Below, piece after piece: positions 1-8,791 of a stretch of DNA of 64,000 nt. Under the pieces are notes generated by a model that saw only the letters and a program-made list of their open reading frames with translations, was not told the DNA's origin and did not search any database. This DNA comes from Bin5 sp965207495 (GTDB lineage: Bacteria; Chloroflexota; Anaerolineae; Caldilineales; Caldilineaceae). How positions within the stretch are numbered: position 1 is the first letter of the stretch; each line of letters opens with the position of its first letter. The stretch is taken from positions 3,100,001-3,164,000 of the forward strand of contig OZ242287.1 in the NCBI GenBank assembly GCA_965207495.1, read 5' to 3'. Made by a program: the position numbers and the translations under genes.

Positions 1-631
1 TACGAAGTCCCGCCCGGCCTCCGCTCAGCTGCTCAATTACCGGCGCTGCTGCCTCGGCGGCAGTGTTGGCAGCATTGGCGCCCATGGCGTCTCTGCAATC
101 GATCAACAGATGGACTATCAGCATCGGCCCTGCTGGCGTGTCTGGCAGATGGCGCACTTCGATTCCCTGGGGCCCGCCTCCAAGACGCGACAGGGAGGGA
201 CTGGTATCGGCGCAAGCCAAAATCCTCTCCTTGGATGCAAGGATAGCACTCTTAGCTTTTACCGCATCAGCTACGTCGAGAAGCTGAATCTGGGCGATCA
301 TCACAGGATCCGTGCTCCCTGTCGAGAATCCTCCTCCTGCTCGCGCCAAGAGCGCGGCGGAGCTGACAGCCGCCACGACCGAAGGCTCCTCTATGGCCAT
401 CGGAATGAGGTAGTCTCGCCCGTCGATGAGAAAGTTCGCGCCAATCCCAAGTGGCATGGCAAATCGCCCCACGACATTTTCGATCATCAGATCGGCATGG
501 TTCGAGCCAACACTGTCGGCCAGAAGCGCTGTCTCTTCGCTGGTCAGCGCTGCCCACTCAGAAATTAGGGCTACACGGTCTTCCAAGCTTCGCCTGTAAA
601 ACCCTTCAAGTCTGGAAGAACGATTGTGCAC
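1..631 (-). CDS. mvaA: Class II hydroxymethylglutaryl-CoA reductase, 5' part, cut by the window edge
   Basis: About 210 codons are open to the left edge with no stop, so this is the N-terminal half of a protein that is usually about 430 residues. The translation has the class II (bacterial) HMG-CoA reductase pattern: an MIENV motif near residue 49, the EEPSVVAA block with the catalytic Glu near residue 82, a GGGFSTGSTDP segment near 99-109, and the DAMGAN substrate/cofactor motif near 181-186. The family interconverts HMG-CoA and mevalonate and is soluble; the direction in the cell depends on context, which lies outside the window. The start is uncertain. I chose the GTG at 631 because it gives the usual short N-terminus before the EGFY segment, but the frame stays open upstream and no good ribosome binding site is visible. 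It lies downstream of the membrane-protein genes on the same strand. Confidence 0.85.
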   Translation of the reverse strand, partial: MHNRSSRLEGFYRRSLEDRVALISEWAALTSEETALLADSVGSNHADLMIENVVGRFAMPLGIGANFLIDGRDYLIPMAIEEPSVVAAVSSAALLARAGGGFSTGSTDPVMIAQIQLLDVADAVKAKSAILASKERILACADTSPSLSRLGGGPQGIEVRHLPDTPAGPMLIVHLLIDCRDAMGANAANTAAEAAAPVIEQLSGGRAGLR

Positions 632-815
632 GATATCGGAAATGGCTGGCCCCTTTAAGAAAATAACGCGGATTCGGCAATACTCTGCATCAGAACGCGC
701 AGGTTTACGTGCCTCATAGGCTGACACCAGTACAGCACCTGCAATGCAAACTATAGCAGGCGCGGCCTATCAATCTCTATCAGATGTAAGCTGGGAAGAC
801 TCTGACAGGTTCAAT

Positions 816-2234
816 TCAATCAAATGCTAGCAGGGTTCTGACAAGAGGTCCTTCGAAAAGCTGGGGAGCGATGGCCATGCCGGTGACCAGCAATATCGCA
901 ATCAAGGAAAAGACTACGCCCAAAGGCCTTTCGCGCGGCAACTGTGGAAAAGCAAGTCGCCCAAAGAAGATGCCCACCATCCGAACGAAACCGAAAATAA
1001 CGCTGCCGCTTGCGATCAGCACGATCGCCGCGAAACGCCAATCACCTTCGGCCAGCGCCTGAATGGCCGACCAATGTCCGGAAAAGCCGGCCGTCAGTGG
1101 GAATCCGGCCAGCCCCAGGCTACCCAGCAGGAACGCCGCCGTGCTCCAGGGCAACCGCGCGCCAATCCCGTGTAGGCTTTCTGCATCCAAGCTACCTGCC
1201 GCCTGTCGAATCTGTGAGAGACCGGTGGCCGCGCTCATTGCGCTCAATATACGGAGCGCAAATAATGAGATGACCATTGGAAGGCTGCCCTCATCTGAGC
1301 CGGCAAGAAGCAGGAGAATCAAACCCCAATCGTGAAGCATTGCATAACCCAACAACCGGCCTGGATGGCTGGCCGCTGCCGCCGCTACCCCACCCCACAC
1401 TAGAGTGATTGTGGCGGTTGATGTCAGCCACACGTTAAGGGCTGTGCTGTTCAGGAGTAGGGGGAAGTTCGAGGTGGCAAGAAAGTAGAGGAATAGAGCC
1501 AGGGTCTGATAGAGGAGAATTGTCAGAGCCATCGCTATCGGTGGCGAAGACTCGCCCAACTGAGGCTGCCCACTATGTAACGGCACCGGTGCCAGGAGAA
1601 TTAGCAGCCCAACGCCAAGAAGCTGCGCACCGCCTGCCGCAAGACGGATATCCTGAGGATTAAGGGGCAGCTGCTCCATATTCCACGCTGCGAGTAACAC
1701 GAATGGCGTCGCCAGTATGGGTGGTAGCATCGCCCGCAAGGAACTTAACGCCTCCCCGCCAATGCCCACCTGAAGTGGGAAGACACTTACAGTCATCAGT
1801 ATCGCCAGAAAAATGGGGGCGAGAAACACCGGCGAAATGGGTGCATCCACAGTCAGCGCGATTCCGATATAGCCCGCTCCCACGAGCAACATCGACGGTG
1901 GGAAGACCCTCCCCTGACTTGCTGCGGCTGTAAGGAGCGTTCCCGTTCCCAGCAAAAGGAGGACAATGACAACGATCGGTTCATTTGTCTGTGTCAGTTG
2001 GAGGCGGAAACCGTACTGCCATATCCCTGCGCCCAAATCGAGCTCGACTGGAACGAACGGGAATGTCAGCAACGGCGCGTCCACCGGATACTGCCACAGC
2101 AGAACACCCACAAGACTTAACAAGGCGCCGTTGACTAGTGAGACGCCTCGTTCCCAGCGGCGAAGGATGTAGCTGGAGAGAATTGCCAGGAGGAAGAGGC
2201 TGAACAGGAAGGAGGGCAGAGCAAGCTGAATCAT
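816..2234 (-). CDS. NuoN/NuoM-like proton-conducting membrane protein, divergent
   Basis: A 472-residue, almost wholly hydrophobic protein with about 13-14 predicted membrane spans. It resembles the antiporter-like subunits of complex I and Mrp/hydrogenase-4 systems (Proton_antipo_M fold). The second half has the family landmarks: RLLGYAMLHDWG matches the 'R-x-L-A-Y-S' segment, and LPWSTAAF...LAGFPLTAGFSGHW matches the 'P..aGF..K' segment. The usual lysine in the middle of transmembrane helix 7 is not seen: the segment reads LLILLAPVPLH. It is the last of three membrane genes on the minus strand. It could be part of a simplified ion-translocating complex or an orphan homologue. No Nuo peripheral subunit is in the window, so a complex I assignment would be premature. 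Confidence 0.7.
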   Translation of the reverse strand: MIQLALPSFLFSLFLLAILSSYILRRWERGVSLVNGALLSLVGVLLWQYPVDAPLLTFPFVPVELDLGAGIWQYGFRLQLTQTNEPIVVIVLLLLGTGTLLTAAASQGRVFPPSMLLVGAGYIGIALTVDAPISPVFLAPIFLAILMTVSVFPLQVGIGGEALSSLRAMLPPILATPFVLLAAWNMEQLPLNPQDIRLAAGGAQLLGVGLLILLAPVPLHSGQPQLGESSPPIAMALTILLYQTLALFLYFLATSNFPLLLNSTALNVWLTSTATITLVWGGVAAAAASHPGRLLGYAMLHDWGLILLLLAGSDEGSLPMVISLFALRILSAMSAATGLSQIRQAAGSLDAESLHGIGARLPWSTAAFLLGSLGLAGFPLTAGFSGHWSAIQALAEGDWRFAAIVLIASGSVIFGFVRMVGIFFGRLAFPQLPRERPLGVVFSLIAILLVTGMAIAPQLFEGPLVRTLLAFD

Positions 2235-2379
2235 GGAGCGCAGTAAGTCACGATCTGTATTTCATTTCTGGGCATTCCCAAGTCGTCCTCCCTGCACCCG
2301 GACAGCCACCCGGCTGAACTGGCAACGCATTTACCTGTCCAACGTGCGGCCTGTCTGTCCAGAATCAATTAGCCCTGCA

Positions 2380-3123
2380 TCAGCCGTTTCCGGTCTCAGT
2401 ATTCCGACGTCGATTGGCGAGTGTATAGAACCAGTATCCGACGCCGTACCCTAGTACCCTAGCGCCAGAAGTTATGCTGTGGCGGCGATGAACGCCTGGG
2501 GCCACGTCGGGGTCAGTCGATGGCACTTCGATCAGCATAAGCGCGTCGTCTTCTGCCAGTAGGAGGTAGCTGCAAGCCAAGGCAACCAATATTTGGAGAA
2601 TCCCTATCAAGACGATGACGGCGGGCAAGGGAAACAAGACTGACAGAAATGCCTGAACAGGAATCAACCACAAGAGAAGACCAATGCTTCCGAACAGTGC
2701 AGTCTCGGTCATTCCCAGGGTTATCAGCGCTACAGCTGCAAACCAAATGAACAACACCTTGGTAGCATCTTCCAGGCGTGGCAATTCAACTGTTTCGGTC
2801 GCAGTCCAAACCATCAGAGCCGCAATACCCAAGATCAACAAGCGAAATAGCCTTGAACTGAATTCCCCCGAGTTTCGCACCTGTACGTTACTGGTCTGTA
2901 GGATGGATAGCAGGAGAATCAGGCAGGCCAGGAACTGAATGCCCAGGTGGACCGCCGGCCAAGGCGCCGGGAGTCCGTAAACAGTGCCGATCAAGACGCT
3001 TGTTCCCAGTTGAACGACTAGAAGCCCGGGCAGAGCGATTCGCCAGTCCCAGAGTATGACTGGAATGCCTGCTACGACTCCAAGAATGACATGTATTGAT
3101 ACCGAAGCCCAAAAGGCAGCCAT
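2380..3123 (-). CDS. Polytopic membrane protein of unknown function
   Basis: A 247-residue protein with about six or seven hydrophobic segments over residues 5-200 and a polar, basic C-terminal tail (about 205-247) that should be cytoplasmic. I do not recognise the family. It lies between two antiporter-like subunit genes on the same strand, with gaps of 145 and 227 bp, so it may be a small partner subunit taking the place of NuoJ/NuoK-type proteins. That is only positional. The start ATG at 3123 gives a first membrane span at once. Alternatives are any small integral membrane protein. Confidence 0.6.
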   Translation of the reverse strand: MAAFWASVSIHVILGVVAGIPVILWDWRIALPGLLVVQLGTSVLIGTVYGLPAPWPAVHLGIQFLACLILLLSILQTSNVQVRNSGEFSSRLFRLLILGIAALMVWTATETVELPRLEDATKVLFIWFAAVALITLGMTETALFGSIGLLLWLIPVQAFLSVLFPLPAVIVLIGILQILVALACSYLLLAEDDALMLIEVPSTDPDVAPGVHRRHSITSGARVLGYGVGYWFYTLANRRRNTETGNG

Positions 3124-3350
3124 GGATTCAAACCGTTTGACGTTCGTGTCTGGAAATCGTATTGCTCAAATGCGGTCGGCCAATGAACTATGTTGGACCG
3201 CTTGGATCACAGTAAAGTAGTCGCCAATACTATATGAAGACTCGTACTACGGTGAATCTAATGTCCTTACACCATACAGACCTGACCGTGTGGATCAAAC
3301 GCCCTGGGCCAGTCTCAGAACAGATCAATCTACTCAACGAAACACTTTGG

Positions 3351-5177
3351 CTATGCACTCAATAGCAGATAGCCTATGATGCCGAAGACGACGACCCAAC
3401 CCATGTGGCCGGCGCCTTCAACAATTTCCAGGCCAACATCCCACACGGCGCCCGCCCTGCCCGTGCCCCAGCTGGTAAGGCGCGAAATCCAGTCCAATGT
3501 TGCGAGACGCGCTATGCGGCTCGACCATGTCCGAAGTGTCGGCAGTGTTCCGGCTTGATTGCTATTCGCACTCAGATAGTCTCTGACGTAAGTACGGGCG
3601 ATCGCAAGGAAAATGCCTAGAATGAGCGGTCCGGCAAGCGTCAACCAGACCTGCCAACTCGCGACAGCGCTAGGCGGATTCCCGGCGCCGCGCGGAATGG
3701 CATCCGGAAGATTGGCAAGATTTGTCATCATCACGGGAAAGAGGCCAGCCGTTGCCAGAGGAATAGCGAGAACAACCACATAGACCAGAAGTCTGCCGAT
3801 AATCCACGCGTTTGGGCTAAGTTCCCAAACCGAGCCGTCGGGATCACTGTCCCAACTCCGCAACAGCGAGGAGACGTATATCGTCTGGGTTACTACATAT
3901 GCTGCAAAAAGGGGCCACATCAGAGCCCCAAGCTTCCCGCAAAGAGCGCTCGCGTCGGGACAGCTTCCAATGACCAGCAGTTGCGCAACGACAGACTGTG
4001 TTAAGAAACCTGGCGTAAAGGGAACGCCGACCAGAGCCAGCACACCTACACTAATCGGGATTTGCCAGTGCCAGGCCCGCCAGATCCGCTCGCCGATCAA
4101 CCAAAGGCCACCTCCCAATGCGAAAGTCGTCGTAGGCCACAGAACGGCAGCCGGGCCGCGAATTTCAGACAAAATACTCGTCAACCCTGCGATTCCCACC
4201 GCAGTGATCAATACGAAGGTGGTGTGTTCTTGCCTGGTCGTGGTGGTGAAAGTGGCAATTGCAGAACCGAGCAGCCCAAGTAGTGCAAGGGCTACGATTT
4301 CAGGACGCGCAAGAAGCTCTTCCCCTGCCAGGCCGCTTGACCAACCTAGCAGCCAAAGACCGCATAGCGCCGGCGGCATCTGGTCTATAAGGCGGTCCGG
4401 CATATATAGCCGTTCGCCCCGGTGAGGCAAGAGCCAAAGGTGCAGTGGGTAGACACCGGCCCTGATGATACCGGCGATTAGCATCAGAATCACTGTCTCT
4501 TGGGGCAGTTGACCGCCCGCCAGAAGTTCGCCAGGTCCACTTTGGCCGGCCGGAAGCAGTCCAATCAGCAGCAACAGCGCTCCCATCATGCTCAGGCCCT
4601 GAAACTGACGCGTGGGCAAGGGCCCTGTGCCTTCAGGGACCACTGTGCTGCGAGCAATGACAAATAAGTCCATCACCACCCACATCAGTGTTACAGTCAG
4701 AAGATTCCCGCTACTGACAAAGAACAGGGCGCTTGCAATGGCGTTCAGGGAGAGTGCAAGCGTCATCGCTCTACCGTGCCAGATTTCTTCCGCTGTCTGA
4801 TCACTGCTTTGTCCTGAGATGCCGCTGAACAGCAGTCCTCCTCCTCCAAGCAGAAGAATCAGGCAGGAGACATACCAATTCCAGCCATTACTGACCCACA
4901 GCAGGTCCGCGCCAGGTGAAAAGAATGGTTGCCAGGGAATACTGTAAGTAGGGGCGGTAGGTTGAACGCGCAGCCCTACCGTCATTGCCGCTGCCAATCC
5001 CCAAAAAAGAAGAGCAATCCCACTGAGAAGACCGGTCGCACTTCCGTAAGCGTGCCAACGGGCGGCTGGACGCACAAAGCGACCCATTATCCAGAGTACA
5101 ATGCTGCCCAAAGTCAGGACGAGCGGAGGCCCGACAGGAACAATTATTGCCGTCCAGGGCAATTCGAAACCGTTCAT
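3351..5177 (-). CDS. NuoL/MrpA-like proton-conducting membrane protein, divergent
   Basis: About 608 residues with 14-16 hydrophobic segments, related to the NuoL/NuoM antiporter-like family. Landmarks are the helix 7 segment RAGVYPLHLWLLPHRGE, which aligns with 'K-S-x-x-F-P-F-H-x-W-L-P-x-A' of NuoL, and VGVPFTPGFLTQ, which aligns with 'GxPPFSGFxSK'. The helix 7 lysine is an arginine here, the conserved helix 5 Glu region reads MWVVMDLF, and the helix 12 lysine position is not a lysine. Proton pumping therefore cannot be assumed. The start is ambiguous: the frame extends to a GTG at 5207, and I prefer the ATG at 5177 because the first membrane span follows directly. It is first in the three-gene membrane cluster. 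Confidence 0.7.
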   Translation of the reverse strand: MNGFELPWTAIIVPVGPPLVLTLGSIVLWIMGRFVRPAARWHAYGSATGLLSGIALLFWGLAAAMTVGLRVQPTAPTYSIPWQPFFSPGADLLWVSNGWNWYVSCLILLLGGGGLLFSGISGQSSDQTAEEIWHGRAMTLALSLNAIASALFFVSSGNLLTVTLMWVVMDLFVIARSTVVPEGTGPLPTRQFQGLSMMGALLLLIGLLPAGQSGPGELLAGGQLPQETVILMLIAGIIRAGVYPLHLWLLPHRGERLYMPDRLIDQMPPALCGLWLLGWSSGLAGEELLARPEIVALALLGLLGSAIATFTTTTRQEHTTFVLITAVGIAGLTSILSEIRGPAAVLWPTTTFALGGGLWLIGERIWRAWHWQIPISVGVLALVGVPFTPGFLTQSVVAQLLVIGSCPDASALCGKLGALMWPLFAAYVVTQTIYVSSLLRSWDSDPDGSVWELSPNAWIIGRLLVYVVVLAIPLATAGLFPVMMTNLANLPDAIPRGAGNPPSAVASWQVWLTLAGPLILGIFLAIARTYVRDYLSANSNQAGTLPTLRTWSSRIARLATLDWISRLTSWGTGRAGAVWDVGLEIVEGAGHMGWVVVFGIIGYLLLSA

Positions 5178-5647
5178 ATCTGACAATTTTAGCACAGCCA
5201 ATCGCACGTTCGAAACAGTTCAGGTTGGTCTAGGATTCCCATAACGGCCCAAAGCTGAACGGGCTGGCGCCCACTCCAATGAATGACTAGAAGGCCCTGC
5301 AAACCAGTCCCTCGCGACCCAATCCCCTGCAGACGATTCCCGTCGGCCAAAATGACCCCGTTGCAGGTAGGCAATGCCCTACGAGAAGAGAAAGTCAGTC
5401 GGGGAGCAAGTGCAAGACCTGGTTTTCTACTTCTTAAAGGCACTTTCAAAATACAGGCAGTTTTCGAACCAGAACCATCCTATGATAAAGCAGGCTCCCA
5501 CAACCAGTAGTGCTCTGGCAGGAAAGGAAGGATAGCAGAATGCAGAGTTAGGGCGTTCCAACTGTAGTAACGTCAGGGAAGGACAGCGTTGCCGTGCTGG
5601 CGAAAATGGATTACAGTACCAGAAACAGTCCTGCCCGGAGGAGTCCA
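5178..5647. other. Intergenic region, no gene recognised
   Basis: About 470 bp between the divergent membrane-protein cluster (minus) and the PhyH gene (plus). Open frames here are short and their translations show no recognisable domain. Both flanking genes should have their promoters in it, but no clear -35/-10 pair was found by eye. The only firm element is the ribosome binding site GGAGGAG at 5637-5643 for the next gene. Confidence 0.5.
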
Positions 5648-6625
5648 ATGCATCCTATCTCAAACCTGCCCAAAGCGACTTCAAACATAGAACAAGCTAA
5701 GTCCGATATCGATAAATTTGGGTTCTGCCTGATTGACAACGCATTGGAACCGGCGGTCGTGGATGCCGTTCTCAAAAGATTGAAGGAACAGGCGGCAGCG
5801 GAAATGGATCAGGGCGCGGCCTTCGAAGACGGTGGACCTAAACAGCAATGGGGAGCGTTTACAGACGGGGAGGGTCGCCTCCGCCAGCAAGCCTACACAG
5901 CCGCGGCCGGGGGCGTCAATCAGCGTGTCTGGATGCTGGTAAATAAAGGCCGAATCTTCTGTCAGATACTGTTTACAGAGAGCGTACGCGCCGTCGTCGA
6001 CCATGTACTTGGCAAGGATTATCTACTCTCCAGCTACTCAGCCAATATTGCCAAGCCGGGTGGCGCCGCCATGAATCTGCATACCGATCAGTGGTGGATG
6101 CCCCACCCCACTGAAAGAGAGCCGTCACCGGTTCCGGTGGGTTCGATAACTCGCGAGCGACCCAATCTTGCTGGGGAAGATCCTCCTGCGATGATTGCCC
6201 CGTGCGTTTGCGTCAACGTAATGTGGATGCTCAACGATTTCAGCGCTGAAAATGGTGGGACCCGATTCGTGCCCGGCAGCCACCTCCGAGGTCGGCCCCC
6301 CGGGCCAATGGACAAGGAGGATACCTTGTCTGCAGAAGGGGCTGCAGGAACGGCCATGGTATTTGATGGTAGGCTTTGGCACGGTACCGGCGCCAATATC
6401 AGCTCCGAAAACCGTTACGGGTTGCTCACAACTTTCTGTGGCCCACAGTTCCGACCTCAAGAGAACTTCACCATAGGCGCCCGCCCCGAACTGCTGGCAG
6501 AGGCTTCTCCGGGGCTGCTTGCTCTTCTAGGATTCAAAGTCTGGAGCGGTTATGGGCGAGTGGAAAGCCCGGTGGCCGATTATGTGAGGCAGGACGAGAG
6601 GTCTCTCGGTGAACTGCGCGCGTGA
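5648..6625 (+). CDS. Phytanoyl-CoA dioxygenase (PhyH) family protein
   Basis: A 325-residue Fe(II)/2-oxoglutarate-dependent dioxygenase. The double-stranded beta-helix ligands are visible: H-T-D at about residues 145-147 (NLHTDQWW) and a distal His near 243 (RLWHGTG), followed by an arginine-containing strand expected to bind 2-oxoglutarate. The segment ENGGTRFVPGSH between them is typical of PhyH. The family hydroxylates C-H bonds in the cytoplasm; the substrate cannot be read from the sequence. The frame opens upstream at a GTG (5594), but the ATG at 5648 has a strong GGAGGAG site five bases ahead, so it is the likely start. It stands alone upstream of ftsH and is one of five PhyH genes in the window. 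Confidence 0.9.
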   Translation: MHPISNLPKATSNIEQAKSDIDKFGFCLIDNALEPAVVDAVLKRLKEQAAAEMDQGAAFEDGGPKQQWGAFTDGEGRLRQQAYTAAAGGVNQRVWMLVNKGRIFCQILFTESVRAVVDHVLGKDYLLSSYSANIAKPGGAAMNLHTDQWWMPHPTEREPSPVPVGSITRERPNLAGEDPPAMIAPCVCVNVMWMLNDFSAENGGTRFVPGSHLRGRPPGPMDKEDTLSAEGAAGTAMVFDGRLWHGTGANISSENRYGLLTTFCGPQFRPQENFTIGARPELLAEASPGLLALLGFKVWSGYGRVESPVADYVRQDERSLGELRA

Positions 6626-6788
6626 CCCGAGAGTATAGGTGCCTCGGATATCCTAACCTTAGACCGCGTCATATTTGACCGAATTCACAGTGCAATCGCA
6701 TCACTTGCTACCAAAAGTGTCGAATAGGAATCCGGCACACAGCCGAGGCTCGCCCAATTGGTAATAATTCATGTTAGAGGGACCTCTA

Positions 6789-6797
6789 TGATATACT
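6789..6797 (+). promoter_or_regulatory. Extended -10 promoter candidate for ftsH
   Basis: TGATATACT fits the TGn-TATAAT extended -10 form with one mismatch in the hexamer. The transcript would begin near 6804, about 30 nt before the GTG start of ftsH. No convincing -35 is present, which is usual for this promoter class. The same ten bases (ATGATATACT) occur upstream of the PhyH gene at 63.4 kb. Confidence 0.4.
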
Positions 6798-6833
6798 CCC
6801 TGTGCAGCAAATCCTGACTGCTGAGGAGGCATC

Positions 6834-8699
6834 GTGAGCGGGAACTGGACACGAAACGCGTTTGTTTATCTGCTTATATTGGTGGCCGCCGCGGCCCTTT
6901 TCTTGAATGTTTACGGGCCCAGCGAAAGGCCGCAAAACATCAGTCTGAGCGATGTTTCAAGGCAGATCGAGCGGGGCGAGGTTTCACGTATTGACGTCCG
7001 CGGAGAAAGGCTGCAAATCTATGCCTCAGGCAGCGAACAGCCGCTTGCCAGCCGCAAAGAGGAAGGCGTTGCCCTGACTCGAACACTGCAGGGGATGGGC
7101 GTTTCAGAAGAGAGACTGGCCCAGGTCAAAATAAATGTCCAGCCTCCCTCGAACTCGGGCAACTGGTTTGCACTGGTCATAAACCTGCTCCCTCTCATAC
7201 TGATTGCCGGTCTCTTTCTGTTCCTGTTCCGCCAGAGCCAGTCCGGCAACAATCAGGCCCTTTCTTTCGGAAAGAGCAAAGCGCGCATGTTTGTTGGCGA
7301 CCGCCCCACCGTCACTTTCAGCGACGTCGCTGGCGCGGATGAGGCGAAACAGGAGCTTGAGGAGATTGTTGAGTTCCTTAAAGAGCCTCAGAAGTTTGTT
7401 GCACTGGGGGCTCGCATCCCCAAGGGTGTACTACTGGTCGGTCCGCCCGGAACGGGCAAAACCCTGATGGCCAAAGCAGTCTCAGGCGAAGCAGGGGTGC
7501 CCTTCTTCAGCATTAGCGGCTCCGAATTCGTCGAAATGTTCGTCGGCGTTGGCGCAAGCCGTGTGCGCGATCTGTTCGAGCAGGCCAAGCGGAACAGCCC
7601 TTGTATAGTTTTTATTGACGAGATAGACGCAGTTGGACGCTATCGCGGCACTGGACTGGGCGGATCTCACGATGAGCGCGAGCAGACGTTGAATCAGATC
7701 CTCGTGGAGATGGACGGCTTTGGCACCGACACAAACGTAATCCTGGTCGCCGCTACAAACCGTCCGGACATCCTCGATCCAGCGTTGTTGCGCCCCGGCC
7801 GTTTTGACAGGCGTGTCACCATGGATCGCCCAGACCTTCAAGGACGAAGGGCAATTCTCGACGTTCACGTCAAGGGAAAGCCGCTCGATCCCAACGTGAA
7901 CATGGACCTGATTGCTCGACAGACGCCAGGCTTCGTCGGCGCGGATCTGGAAAATCTTGTCAATGAGGCCGCGATCCTGGCCGCAAGACGTGACCGGCGC
8001 ACGATAGCCATGACGGAGATGCAGGAGTCGATTGAGCGCATCGCTATGGGTGGGCCGGAACGCCGCAGCCGCCTCATCACAGACCGAGAACGTCGCGTTG
8101 TAGCCTACCATGAATCGGGCCACGCCATCATCGCACATGTCGTCAAAGGAGCAGACCCGCTCCGGAAAGTCTCTATCATTCCCCGCGGAATGTCCGGTGG
8201 CGTCACTTTGACTGTACCCGAGCGAGATCGCTATCTGTTGCCGCGGTCCTACTTCGTGGACCGTATTGCTGTTGGGCTGGGAGGTCGCGTTGCAGAGGAG
8301 CTTGTCTTCGGGGACATCTCAAACGGGGCCAGCGACGACATTCAGACAATTACGCGGATGGCGCGGGCGATGGTGACGAAATATGGAATGAGCGAAAGTA
8401 TGGGACCGCTACAGATTGGAAGCCAGGAAGAGAACCCGTTCCTTGGAAGGGAACTGACAGAGCAACGCGATTACAGCGAAGAGGTTGCGGAAGCGCTAGA
8501 CGGCGAGGTTCAGAGAATCGTCAATGATCAGCACGACCGTGTGCGAAACATTCTCAGGATTCATCGACTTCGCTTGGACGCCGTGGCAGAGGCTTTGCTC
8601 GCTCGCGAAACGTTGGAAGAAGAAGAGTTCGTCGACATATTCGAAGGAAACGTCGGTACTGACGACTTGTCCAGCCCGCTTGCACTCCAGCCCGCTTGA
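6834..8699 (+). CDS. ftsH: ATP-dependent zinc metalloprotease FtsH
   Basis: A 621-residue membrane-anchored AAA+ protease that degrades misfolded membrane proteins and regulatory proteins. It has an N-terminal membrane span (about residues 8-26), a periplasmic/extracytoplasmic domain, and a second span (about 107-131). The AAA domain follows, with Walker A GPPGTGKT near 203-210, Walker B FIDEIDAVG, and a second region of homology ending in RPGRFDRRV. The zinc site HESGH is near residue 425. Length and order match the family. The start is a GTG at 6834 with GAGGAGG a few bases ahead. The gene is monocistronic and meets the RNase D gene tail to tail. Confidence 0.97.
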   Translation: MSGNWTRNAFVYLLILVAAAALFLNVYGPSERPQNISLSDVSRQIERGEVSRIDVRGERLQIYASGSEQPLASRKEEGVALTRTLQGMGVSEERLAQVKINVQPPSNSGNWFALVINLLPLILIAGLFLFLFRQSQSGNNQALSFGKSKARMFVGDRPTVTFSDVAGADEAKQELEEIVEFLKEPQKFVALGARIPKGVLLVGPPGTGKTLMAKAVSGEAGVPFFSISGSEFVEMFVGVGASRVRDLFEQAKRNSPCIVFIDEIDAVGRYRGTGLGGSHDEREQTLNQILVEMDGFGTDTNVILVAATNRPDILDPALLRPGRFDRRVTMDRPDLQGRRAILDVHVKGKPLDPNVNMDLIARQTPGFVGADLENLVNEAAILAARRDRRTIAMTEMQESIERIAMGGPERRSRLITDRERRVVAYHESGHAIIAHVVKGADPLRKVSIIPRGMSGGVTLTVPERDRYLLPRSYFVDRIAVGLGGRVAEELVFGDISNGASDDIQTITRMARAMVTKYGMSESMGPLQIGSQEENPFLGRELTEQRDYSEEVAEALDGEVQRIVNDQHDRVRNILRIHRLRLDAVAEALLARETLEEEEFVDIFEGNVGTDDLSSPLALQPA

Positions 8700-8791
8700 C
8701 GGACGCCCCCCAGCCCATAGGCTCTGAGTCCTCTAACTCCGACTATGGCAATAGCTAAGAGATTTTGTGCGAAGATTCGTCACGTTTCTGA

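Noticed and set aside
816..5177. Part of a normal complex I (nuo) operon
   Set aside because: No peripheral subunits or NuoH/J/K-type genes are adjacent, and conserved charged residues are missing.
5427..5647. Minus-strand short frames upstream of the PhyH gene
   Set aside because: Translations are Cys/Pro-rich and without recognisable content; they look like chance frames.
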